Notes under the pieces: generated by a model
Seen by the model: the letters and a program-made list of their open reading frames with translations, nothing else
Told to the model about the DNA's origin: nothing
The model's database searches: none
Origin: a virus
Strand: one strand, 5' to 3'
Length of the DNA stretch: 57,490 nucleotides
Virus record (IMG/VR): IMGVR_UViG_3300042988_000148
Location: 1-57,490 of that record
Position numbers and translations under genes: made by a program
Shown here: piece after piece, positions 16,548 to 23,276 of the stretch
How positions within the stretch are numbered: position 1 is the first letter of the stretch
Layout of the letters: each line of letters starts with the position of its first letter

Positions 16548-18464
16548 TTAGCGAATAGGGCATGCACCAGAAGCGCATTCACTATCGTCCAAGCCAATGT
16601 TGGCCTCTTCAATCGATGTGATCAACTGAGTGCTGGCAACCATAGCATTGTACTGCTCTTCAGTGATCTCTTCCAGAGGTGCCTGCTTAAAGCCGTGTTC
16701 ACTGTGCAGCAAGAAAGACAAGCTCTTATGACTGTTCTTGTAATGCTTCTTCAGATACTTACGAATCTCAGGCAACTCTTCCTTGCGGTAGTAGACAGTG
16801 CAGCTAACGCTGTTGTCGCTCCACACTTCTTGCAACCACTTCACAGTTTTGAGTTGATCAATGGCGGTCATATCCTTAGCTAACACCGCATTGTCAGGAT
16901 GTTTGAATGGGAACGACACCACCACTGTGGAATGGTCTTCGCTACCGTCAAAGTTCTGTTGATATTCAACAGGATATCCGTGATCACGACACACCTGCAC
17001 CAAGCTGTGATTGGCAGCGATGCGGATACGACGAATCATATGACGAGCATAGGCAGGGTGGCAACCGGGAGTGACACCGGGCAACAGCGACAGAGTGCCA
17101 GATGGCTTCACCGTTGTCAGCTTCACAGACTTATTGAAGCCATGCTTCTGGCTGTACCATTGATCGAAGTTACGCAGCTTCTTGTACGTTGCATCAAGCC
17201 AGCTCTTTTGTTCTGACGTTGCTTGCAGCACACCGGTGATACCAATACCCATGCGCATGTTCTCATGAACGATTGCCTCAGTAGATTTCAAATGGCAAGG
17301 TAGTGCAAGACTGTGTTTGTTGATTCGATACAGCAATGCCGCAAGTTCATACAACTCATTCTCACTGGCGATGTTAGGCAGATAGATTTCTGCAAGGCAA
17401 CATGTTTCTTTATCGGCAAGACTCTGCTCAGCACAGGGGTTGTAACCCATGACGTTTGGATCAGGGTACTGAGTCTCGCCCAAGCGACCAATCTTACGCG
17501 ACAACTCCAAGTTGATCAATCCATAGGGCTCACCCTTGCCTTCATAGCCATCCCAAAAGAAGTCATGCAGATCAGAGATGTCATTGCAAACAACAGAGTT
17601 GTTCGACATAGCTCGCCATGATGGAATGTTACCCAAGTCCCAGCGCTTAGCCAGCAAATATTCAACATCGTTTGCATCACCAATGGCGATCTGTGCAGAG
17701 CGACGAACGTTACCGGCAACAACAATAGAGCCGATGATGTTCATGATGTCAAGGCAATCGATTGGGCGCAGTTGTTTGCCTGCTCGTTTCTCCAGCACAG
17801 TGGAGATTTTGTTGATGCCGTCACACAGATCTTCGGGACCAGATGCAACACCACCAAAGCCTTTGATTGCAGCACCCTTGCCGCGAATCAGCTGTGTGCT
17901 GTAGGTGAAGGTGGCGGTCTTGCTTGTATCGCTCAACAGCGCCGCTTTAAGCGTTTTACCGAGTAGCTTAACCCAGCCCTCACGGCTATCGGGAACAATA
18001 AAATCAGCGTCAGCATTGTCGCTACGAGTAGGACGTACAAAATTAGGATTGACTGGAGGAATTTTTCTAACGTTTTCATTCTGGATGTTATAGCCTACAC
18101 CGCTACCTAGCATCAACAAATCCATAGCCCATGTGAATGGCTCAACTGGTTTATCCACCACAGTGAAGGCGCAGTTTTGCAGACTAGACAGACCCAAACG
18201 GTCAACGGTGGGTGTACCAAGCTGCCACAAGAATCGACCAGCAACAGTACCTTTCAGCTGCAACATGTAGTTGCGAAGCTTTGCTTGCTCCTCTTCGGTG
18301 AAGCCGCAACCAAGCTGCTCATTAGAGGCGGCAATGACACGATTGATTGTGTCTTCGAACTCCTCAGTTGGACCGTTCAATTGGCTGTCATCAAAGCGTC
18401 GAGAATATGTACGCTTATAAGTAATGTAACCAATGGTTGACCAAGGAATGATTGTGTTACTCAT
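16548..18464 (-). CDS. nrdJ: Class II (B12-dependent) ribonucleoside triphosphate reductase
   Basis: The 638-residue protein is a monomeric adenosylcobalamin-dependent reductase. Visible features are Cys98 in LQNCAF (first redox cysteine), the active-site loop N342-P-C-A-E346 with the thiyl Cys344, a second cysteine pair near 355 and the C-terminal C630/C635 pair (CASGACPIR) that re-reduces the active site. The glycine-rich GVKPSGT-like loop appears as TTVKPSGTLSLL. It makes dNTPs from NTPs without an iron or radical-activating partner and depends on host cobalamin. It is slightly shorter than cellular homologues, as is usual for phage versions. Terminators flank it on both sides, making it a semi-independent unit. 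Confidence 0.95.
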   Translation of the reverse strand: MSNTIIPWSTIGYITYKRTYSRRFDDSQLNGPTEEFEDTINRVIAASNEQLGCGFTEEEQAKLRNYMLQLKGTVAGRFLWQLGTPTVDRLGLSSLQNCAFTVVDKPVEPFTWAMDLLMLGSGVGYNIQNENVRKIPPVNPNFVRPTRSDNADADFIVPDSREGWVKLLGKTLKAALLSDTSKTATFTYSTQLIRGKGAAIKGFGGVASGPEDLCDGINKISTVLEKRAGKQLRPIDCLDIMNIIGSIVVAGNVRRSAQIAIGDANDVEYLLAKRWDLGNIPSWRAMSNNSVVCNDISDLHDFFWDGYEGKGEPYGLINLELSRKIGRLGETQYPDPNVMGYNPCAEQSLADKETCCLAEIYLPNIASENELYELAALLYRINKHSLALPCHLKSTEAIVHENMRMGIGITGVLQATSEQKSWLDATYKKLRNFDQWYSQKHGFNKSVKLTTVKPSGTLSLLPGVTPGCHPAYARHMIRRIRIAANHSLVQVCRDHGYPVEYQQNFDGSEDHSTVVVSFPFKHPDNAVLAKDMTAIDQLKTVKWLQEVWSDNSVSCTVYYRKEELPEIRKYLKKHYKNSHKSLSFLLHSEHGFKQAPLEEITEEQYNAMVASTQLITSIEEANIGLDDSECASGACPIR

Positions 18465-18490
18465 TTATATTTACTTTCTGTTAAGTGATG

Positions 18491-18511
18491 AAAAAGGGAG
18501 CCGAAGCTCCC
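18491..18511 (-). terminator. Terminator upstream of nrdJ
   Basis: The minus-strand stem GGGAGC-TTCG-GCTCCC (extended by a C:G-rich flank) is followed immediately by TTTTT. It lies between the MazG-like gene and nrdJ and would attenuate readthrough into nrdJ. Confidence 0.85.
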
Positions 18512-18544
18512 GAGGAAAAACGCGGACGGTAGTTATATCTTACA

Positions 18545-18859
18545 TCAGCGATTGTCGCCTGATCCTTGAAGCATGTCACGTTGTTTTCGTGACCACAACT
18601 TCTGCAGATTTGATTGACAAATTTCAGACATAGACAATCCATTGTCCTTAGCAACTGCGGCAACCTGCCACAGGATGTCACCAAGTTCTTTCTTCATGTC
18701 TTGTTTGTAAACGTCAACATCTCCACCGTCACGGATACGCTTTGCTGCCTTGCCACAAGTCTCACCGGTTTCGGCGGCAAGATTGAGTAGAGCATACATC
18801 GCGTCTGCGGTGGGCAAACGAAGCTTCATTGCTTCTTCTTGATAGACATCAATGTTCAT
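18545..18859 (-). CDS. MazG-like nucleotide pyrophosphohydrolase
   Basis: The 104-residue protein has the compact all-helical MazG pattern: NLAAETGETCGKAAKRIRDGG (E-x2-E) and, one helix later, KKELGDILWQVAAVAKDNG (K-E-L-G-D-x-x-W). These acidic residues bind magnesium in the all-alpha NTP pyrophosphatase superfamily. It probably hydrolyses non-canonical or excess (d)NTPs, or affects ppGpp as proposed for phage MazG proteins. The start overlaps the small TM gene as ATGA. Confidence 0.85.
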   Translation of the reverse strand: MNIDVYQEEAMKLRLPTADAMYALLNLAAETGETCGKAAKRIRDGGDVDVYKQDMKKELGDILWQVAAVAKDNGLSMSEICQSNLQKLWSRKQRDMLQGSGDNR

Positions 18860-19017
18860 TTCTTTTTCACGTAGTAAGTAGCTATGGAAAACAACACAGT
18901 AATCATCATCACTGCGTCAACAATCATTGGTGACACTACCCACCACCACGACCAATCGATGAAGTTCATCAGCTTCAGAGCAATGAACAACAGAGTGAGT
19001 ACAGATAGAAAGCCCAT
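18856..19017 (-). CDS. Small two-TM protein, Trp-rich
   Basis: The frame ATG 19017 to TGA 18856 encodes 53 residues: MGFLSVLTLLFIALKLMNFI, then DWSWWWVVSP and a second hydrophobic helix (MIVDAVMMITVLFSIATYY) with a KKK end. The L-K-x-x-x-x-I-x-W-S-W-W-W-V-x-S-P pattern is widespread in phage and prophage small membrane proteins (annotated in places as transmembrane Fragile-X-F). The role is unknown. ATGA overlaps on both sides support it. Confidence 0.8.
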   Translation of the reverse strand: MGFLSVLTLLFIALKLMNFIDWSWWWVVSPMIVDAVMMITVLFSIATYYVKKK

Positions 19018-19904
19018 TAGAACAATTCCTTTTTCAGTTCTTTAATCTTCGCTGTCACATAGTGCGACAACACCTTGAAGTCAACCTTTGGATTCTTAAA
19101 CTCCTTGATGAAGTTCCAAGTTTCTTCAGTGACTACGTCATAGTATACAGTATGAATGAGACGAGGAATATACTTCGACGACCATCCATCCATTTCGTTG
19201 ACGATCTTTGCCTGCACCTTATCGACCAATGCTTGCGTCACATACCGAGCAGCAATCTTCTCTTCAATGATTTCACCACCAATGATGGGCGCACCCATAG
19301 CAAGGTGATGTTTAGCTTTGAATTCGTTGGCAACAATCTTGGCCCAAGTCTGACGACCATATCGGTTCTTGTAGTCGTAGTTCTTGATGACAACACCCTC
19401 ACCAGCGCCTTCACCGTCCTTCACCAAGTAGTGTGCCTTGCTCAGACACTCGGTGAAGTGGTCTATGCTGCCGTTCTTGATGATGGCAATGGGGGCAATG
19501 ACGTTGATGCCAGCAGCAATGAGCGGTGCTGAGTATTCGTCATAGCTAAGCAGTCGTTCTTTCTTGCGGTCAAAGACATCGAACACATAGAACTTACGCC
19601 ACGCATCATCGTTGTAGGTCTTCAGTGTATGCGGCACAAGCCATTCACCGTAGAGGATGAGGTTGCGTTCATTGTTCAGAAAACTAGTGATGGCTTTATC
19701 AATCACCATAGCGTTCATGAAACCAGCGTTGTCGTTGTCTAGTGCAAGCTCACGATTGCGACTACCTGCTTTGACACCATCACCCCACCAGACACTACCA
19801 TTGGTACCGTCCAGCTTAGGAAAGATGTAGCATGTACCAACCTCAATGCCTTCCACTTCGGTGTTGCCGTAGCGTTCGAGGTGTTGATATTTTAGGAAGC
19901 TCAT
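19017..19904 (-). CDS. RNA ligase, Rnl2-like
   Basis: The 295-residue nucleotidyltransferase shows motif I FPKLDGTNGSVWW with adenylylated Lys30, motif III-like LILYGEWLVPH, motif IV GEGVVIKNYD and motif V WAKIVANEFK. The C-terminal third is a helical domain, as in Rnl2-type and related phage ligases. It seals 3'-OH/5'-P ends in RNA; in phages such ligases counter host anticodon nucleases by repairing tRNA. No polynucleotide kinase gene is seen nearby. The first residue overlaps the following gene and an HNH gene lies directly downstream in sequence (upstream in transcription). Confidence 0.9.
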   Translation of the reverse strand: MSFLKYQHLERYGNTEVEGIEVGTCYIFPKLDGTNGSVWWGDGVKAGSRNRELALDNDNAGFMNAMVIDKAITSFLNNERNLILYGEWLVPHTLKTYNDDAWRKFYVFDVFDRKKERLLSYDEYSAPLIAAGINVIAPIAIIKNGSIDHFTECLSKAHYLVKDGEGAGEGVVIKNYDYKNRYGRQTWAKIVANEFKAKHHLAMGAPIIGGEIIEEKIAARYVTQALVDKVQAKIVNEMDGWSSKYIPRLIHTVYYDVVTEETWNFIKEFKNPKVDFKVLSHYVTAKIKELKKELF

Positions 19905-20263
19905 TTCTTTTTCCTTTCAAGTTTCTCTTGATCAGTTTTGATTTTATGACAAGGCTTGCATAGAGTTTTCAAATTATCTTGATCACAAAATAATCTGTCA
20001 ATGTAGGTGTTCCAGTCTACAAATCCTGTCGCTGTATCAACAACAGGATTTGTATGATCGACTTGAACATCCGCACTTACAAACTGACCGTGACAAGCTG
20101 CACACTCGTAATGATAAGCTAATTTGCCTGTTTTAGCATTCACCTTTCTACCAACTAATGCATTCTTCAGCGCGTCAAACTTTGGAGGATAACGCCTAGA
20201 TGCATTGCGTAACGCAGATATGATGAATGATTTTCTAACAGCATCGGTCCATTTACGTTTCAA
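19901..20263 (-). CDS. HNH endonuclease
   Basis: The 120-residue protein carries a treble-clef HNH domain: CAACHGQF, DVQVDHTNPV (the D-H pair), then DNLKTLCKPCHKIKTDQE with the second zinc CxxC and final His. The N-terminal half is basic (KRKWTDAVRKSF, RRYPPKF). Phage free-standing HNH enzymes of this type nick DNA in homing or packaging. It overlaps the RNA ligase by 4 nt and the AP2-HNH gene by 11 nt. Confidence 0.88.
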   Translation of the reverse strand: MKRKWTDAVRKSFIISALRNASRRYPPKFDALKNALVGRKVNAKTGKLAYHYECAACHGQFVSADVQVDHTNPVVDTATGFVDWNTYIDRLFCDQDNLKTLCKPCHKIKTDQEKLERKKK

Positions 20264-20774
20264 GGTGTTCCTTCTTTGCTTTCATGTATGTTACATGCGC
20301 CTCAGATGGGGTGTCAAATGTCCCCAAGTATAGTAGCTCATCACGAACCCTCAACCGTGCAACATATCTATTACCAGAAACACTAACTCCTAAAAATCCA
20401 CAGGAGTTATTCTTGTGTGCTTTCTTTTTGTTGTACATGTTAATGGTCTGAGGAACATCCCTTAGGTTACTAAACTTGTTATTCAGTTTGTCACAATCAA
20501 TGTGATCAATCTGACCTTTAGGCCACTCCTTTGTTACATAAAACCAAGCAAGTCTATGTGCTTTGTAGCGCACATAGTCAATACTGATTCGACAATATCC
20601 TTTGTTGTCAATGGAACCAGCACAGCCTTGTGTTTTATTCCACATGAATATACCAGTGTTAGGATCGTAAGTGACGAGAGTTAGTAACCTCTCGTGTGTT
20701 ACGTTGTTGTTTGTATTACGCCTTGTGTTATCGGTCACGTGGTACAGCTTCGTAAGCAAGATGACCCAAGTCAA
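20253..20774 (-). CDS. HNH homing endonuclease with AP2-like domain
   Basis: The 173-residue protein contains the HNH_3 core: IDYVRYKAHRLAWFYVTKEW, QIDHIDCDKLNNKFSNLRDV and NMYNKKKAHKNNSCGF. An AP2-like DNA-binding end follows (GFLGVSVSGNRYVARLRV, YLGTFDTPSEAHVTYMKAKK). Homologues usually start near THERLL, so an alternative GTG start at 20738 is plausible; from ATG 20774 it would overlap the upstream 62-residue gene by 47 nt. It is a typical mobile homing endonuclease inserted between small genes. Confidence 0.88.
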   Translation of the reverse strand: MTWVILLTKLYHVTDNTRRNTNNNVTHERLLTLVTYDPNTGIFMWNKTQGCAGSIDNKGYCRISIDYVRYKAHRLAWFYVTKEWPKGQIDHIDCDKLNNKFSNLRDVPQTINMYNKKKAHKNNSCGFLGVSVSGNRYVARLRVRDELLYLGTFDTPSEAHVTYMKAKKEHLET

Positions 20775-20916
20775 TTGGGTCTGGATTGGTTAGGACGGTT
20801 TCAATAATGGCGCACACATCACCAACATCAAGGGCAACATAGTAATAGCTAAGGTCATCGCTTTCCTTAACATTCACCACAAACCCGTTCTCTGCATTAG
20901 TAACAATAATGTTCAT
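20728..20916 (-). CDS. Small protein, unknown
   Basis: The 62-residue product (MNIIVTNAENGFVVNVKESD...) is beta-rich at the start with an acidic centre. It overlaps the 57-residue gene upstream by ATGA and runs into the homing endonuclease gene. The C-terminus may have been altered by endonuclease insertion. No function is recognised. Confidence 0.65.
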   Translation of the reverse strand: MNIIVTNAENGFVVNVKESDDLSYYYVALDVGDVCAIIETVLTNPDPIDLGHLAYEAVPRDR

Positions 20917-21086
20917 TCACAACCCTCCACATCAACCTTACTGAACGTCACATCAGCATCGAGTCGATCCATCGCATAGTTGATATGCTCTTTAATCGCT
21001 TCGACCAGATAGTCTTCATTGTTGTATTCAATACCGAGATCATCAACATCAATCTCGGCTTCAAAGGTAACAACCACTTTAGTCAT
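20913..21086 (-). CDS. Small acidic protein, 57 aa
   Basis: The frame ATG 21086 to TGA 20913 encodes MTKVVVTFEAEIDVDDLGIE followed by a helix (EDYLVEAIKEHINYAMDRLD) and a final strand. The beta-alpha-beta pattern is typical of small phage proteins. It is coupled to its neighbours on both sides and has GAGAACATA upstream. The function is unknown. Confidence 0.75.
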   Translation of the reverse strand: MTKVVVTFEAEIDVDDLGIEYNNEDYLVEAIKEHINYAMDRLDADVTFSKVDVEGCE

Positions 21087-21594
21087 TATGTTCTCCTACC
21101 TCAAAGGCCAGTAAGTATAGCAGGCAACAGATAGCGTGAGCAAGATGACTCTTACCAGTTTCACTATCGAGCTTTTCACCACCAGCATAGGCAGTGAAGT
21201 GTCTAAATCCCGCATCGATGTATCGTTGTTTTGCATTAGGAACCTTCTTCCAGTTATCAGGCGCATACTTCTTTGCGCCATAGGTCAACACATCCACCAC
21301 TTCTCGCAAAGCTTTGAAGGGTAGCAACGACCACTGTGGTTTGCCGCTATCGAACTTGATGCCAGTAGCACCAGCAATTACACCTGTGTCGATGCGCCGC
21401 TGTTCAACTCCCGTGAAAGCCACATCTCGCGGATCATATTGCAGACGAGCAGCCATGTTCTCACCGTGGTTGTCAATGTTCTTGAACACATCTCTCGACA
21501 CCCACTTACTATACTCAACACAGCTAACACAGACAGGATTTTCAAAACCATCTAGTGTCTTTCCAGCATTGAAGCAAGTGTTACATGTTTTCAT
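21079..21594 (-). CDS. dATP/dGTP diphosphohydrolase-domain protein
   Basis: The 171-residue protein has an N-terminal zinc-ribbon-like CxxC...CxxC (CNTCFNAG, VCVSC). The family core follows: GIKFDSGKPQWSLLPFKALR, YGAKKYAPDNWKKVP, AGFRHFTAYAGGEKLDSETG and SHLAHAICCLLYLL. This is the MazG-related dATP/dGTP diphosphohydrolase family that includes cyanophage S-2L MazZ. It would hydrolyse purine dNTPs and shape the nucleotide pool. The zinc ribbon is an extra element. It starts with ATGA coupling to the 111-residue gene. Confidence 0.85.
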   Translation of the reverse strand: MKTCNTCFNAGKTLDGFENPVCVSCVEYSKWVSRDVFKNIDNHGENMAARLQYDPRDVAFTGVEQRRIDTGVIAGATGIKFDSGKPQWSLLPFKALREVVDVLTYGAKKYAPDNWKKVPNAKQRYIDAGFRHFTAYAGGEKLDSETGKSHLAHAICCLLYLLAFEVGEHND

Positions 21595-21926
21595 TGAATG
21601 CCTCCAACAGTTTTGGTGTCCTCTGTTAATGCTTCAGTCTTTGTCTGATCAACAACCACTTCGTTCATCAACACATAGCCACCATCTTCATAGATCTCCT
21701 CACACTTCTTCATCAGCAACTCTGTGAAGGGTTTGCTTTCTTCCATCAAAGGGACGGCAGACGCAAGCAAGCTAGCGATGCTAACCAATGTTCTGATTTC
21801 TTCTTGAGGCAGTGTGATTGGTCCAACAACACTGACCATCAATTCAAAGTCACCATTACATGTACCGTCTTTGATGACTGGTCGCAACACTACAGCGACA
21901 TCGTTTGGGTTAAAGGGGGTTGCCAT
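21591..21926 (-). CDS. Conserved protein, unknown
   Basis: The 111-residue protein starts MATPFNPNDVAVVLRPVIKD behind AAGGACAAAC. An early beta region (DFELMVSVVGPITLPQEEI) precedes a helical middle and an acidic Thr-rich tail. It overlaps the exonuclease gene by 37 nt. No motif is recognised; co-location with replication genes suggests a nucleotide or replication accessory. Confidence 0.7.
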   Translation of the reverse strand: MATPFNPNDVAVVLRPVIKDGTCNGDFELMVSVVGPITLPQEEIRTLVSIASLLASAVPLMEESKPFTELLMKKCEEIYEDGGYVLMNEVVVDQTKTEALTEDTKTVGGIQ

Positions 21927-22603
21927 GTTTGTCCTTCGTGTCTTCGTAAAAAAAGTAGACGGGCATTCTCAATTACCCTGTCTTCGTTACCATCATAGGC
22001 AAGTACACAACGGTGATACAACTCAGCTTCATCAACAGCATCAGTCAACATTTTTCGTGCCTTCACGTTTCCTGTGCCGTGCAATCCAATGATGTTATCT
22101 GCAGTGTCACCAGTGAGTATCTGCATATAGAACCTCAACATCCCTTCTTCAGGGGTGATGTAGTAGGACTCTTTCTTGACAAAGTTGTAGTGATATCCCG
22201 CAACCTGATCTAAGTCTTTGTCCAACGAAACAATGACGCAATCGTCACCAAGCTTTGTAGCTTCAATGGCAATTGCGTCATCTGCTTCTTGTCCTTCAGC
22301 GACAACAGCGTCCCATTCCTTAATCATATGCTCACGTAATGCAGGCAGATGTTCAGGCTTAGGAGCCACCCTGTTTCCCTTGTAGACCGCTGTTGTCGCA
22401 ATTGCCTCACGGAAGTTTCCTTTACCAGTGAGAAACAATTGCCAACGATCTACAAAGCAACCGGGGTAGGCGTTGTCTACTCCACACATAAGGATGTCGG
22501 TGATGTAACTATCCAAGCGATACTTGGCAATCTTCTCATCTTCATCCTTACATGCAAAAGCTATGCGATAACCCAGTATGTCTGAGTCAAGCAATGCTTT
22601 CAT
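21890..22603 (-). CDS. 5'-3' exonuclease (flap/T7 gp6-like)
   Basis: The 237-residue protein has the PIN-like 5' nuclease motifs: ALLDSDILGYRIAF (metal Asp), AEGQEADDAIAIEA, VIVSLDKDLDQVAGYHYN and the helix-three-turn-helix TGDTADNIIGLHGTGNVKAR. It removes RNA primers and degrades DNA in recombination and host-DNA breakdown, as T7 gp6 does. It is coupled by ATGA to the 61-residue gene and lies in the replication cluster with SSB-like, polymerase and primase-helicase. Confidence 0.92.
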   Translation of the reverse strand: MKALLDSDILGYRIAFACKDEDEKIAKYRLDSYITDILMCGVDNAYPGCFVDRWQLFLTGKGNFREAIATTAVYKGNRVAPKPEHLPALREHMIKEWDAVVAEGQEADDAIAIEATKLGDDCVIVSLDKDLDQVAGYHYNFVKKESYYITPEEGMLRFYMQILTGDTADNIIGLHGTGNVKARKMLTDAVDEAELYHRCVLAYDGNEDRVIENARLLFLRRHEGQTWQPPLTQTMSL

Positions 22604-22788
22604 CAGTCACTCAAGCCAGCAGACTCTGTAGCTTCAGCTTTAGCAGCAGCCTGTGCAGCATCAAACTGAGGTGCTGCCTGTTGCTGAATAACATTGATGT
22701 GTTGTGCAGCAAACTCATAAGGCAATTTGCCAAGAGCGGTCAAGCAAGCATTGACTGTATCGAGATGGAGGTCTAGTTTAATTTGCAT
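22603..22788 (-). CDS. Small Ala/Gln-rich protein
   Basis: The 61-residue protein has an N-terminal strand and helix (MQIKLDLHLDTVNACLTALG) with a central KLPYEFAAQHINVIQQQA and an Ala/Glu-rich tail. This pattern recurs in small phage and bacterial proteins with no known role. The start follows AAAGGAAACATT, a good ribosome site. Confidence 0.75.
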   Translation of the reverse strand: MQIKLDLHLDTVNACLTALGKLPYEFAAQHINVIQQQAAPQFDAAQAAAKAEATESAGLSD

Positions 22789-22806
22789 AATGTTTCCTTT
22801 GTTGTA

Positions 22807-23217
22807 TTACAGAACGTCTTCGTCGTCAGCAGAGATGTTGCTATCACTACCATACGCAACCAAGTCGGTGATGACCAACTTAGCAAGTGAAGGGCTAACG
22901 CCTTTCTTATTCTTGTAGGTCCAGCTATAAGCACCAACCAGACAGACAGCTTTGCTGCCGTTACCAATGTCTTCGACAATGTCGATGCCATCAGTATCAA
23001 ACGCCTTGATTGGTTTCTGAGACTTGCAAGTAATGTACTTACCTTGCTCTGGTTTATTTTCGGCATTCTCCTGAACAGAGATACCCATGTCTTCCAGTGC
23101 CGCTACAGCTTTGTCAGACAGATTACACAGATCAATGGTGTACGCATCAGCCATCTCATTCTTACGATTGATTTGTGCCCAATACACATCAGCTTTGATT
23201 TTCAACTTATCACTCAT
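22807..23217 (-). CDS. Single-stranded DNA-binding protein-like
   Basis: From ATG 23217 (behind CGAAGGAAACTCAA) the protein is 136 residues; an upstream in-frame ATG at 23280 lacks a site. It begins MSDKLKIKADVYWAQINRKN, is beta-rich with a Lys-containing centre (ITCKSQKPIKAFD), and ends in a short acidic tail (SADDEDVL). An OB-like beta barrel with an acidic tip resembles phage SSBs such as T7 gp2.5 in design. It is encoded between polymerase and exonuclease. Sequence alone does not prove DNA binding. Confidence 0.65.
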   Translation of the reverse strand: MSDKLKIKADVYWAQINRKNEMADAYTIDLCNLSDKAVAALEDMGISVQENAENKPEQGKYITCKSQKPIKAFDTDGIDIVEDIGNGSKAVCLVGAYSWTYKNKKGVSPSLAKLVITDLVAYGSDSNISADDEDVL

Positions 23218-23238
23218 TTGAGTTTCCTTCGGTTTAAT

Positions 23239-23263
23239 GCTGACCAATTTAACAGGGGTCAGC
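23239..23263 (-). other. Intergenic hairpin between polymerase and SSB-like genes
   Basis: A perfect 7-bp inverted repeat (GCTGACC / GGTCAGC, 11-nt loop) occupies the only sizeable gap in this cluster. It has no T-run, so it may stabilise or process the mRNA rather than terminate it. Confidence 0.55.
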
Positions 23264-23276
23264 TTCCTGCATAGCG

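Noticed and set aside
16242-16883. 213-residue plus-strand frame overlapping nrdJ
   Set aside because: It is antisense to the conserved C-terminus of the reductase and has no recognisable features.
21079-21594. Evidence for a 2-aminoadenine (Z) genome from the MazZ-like gene
   Set aside because: No PurZ or DatZ gene is visible, and this hydrolase family is common in phages with normal DNA.
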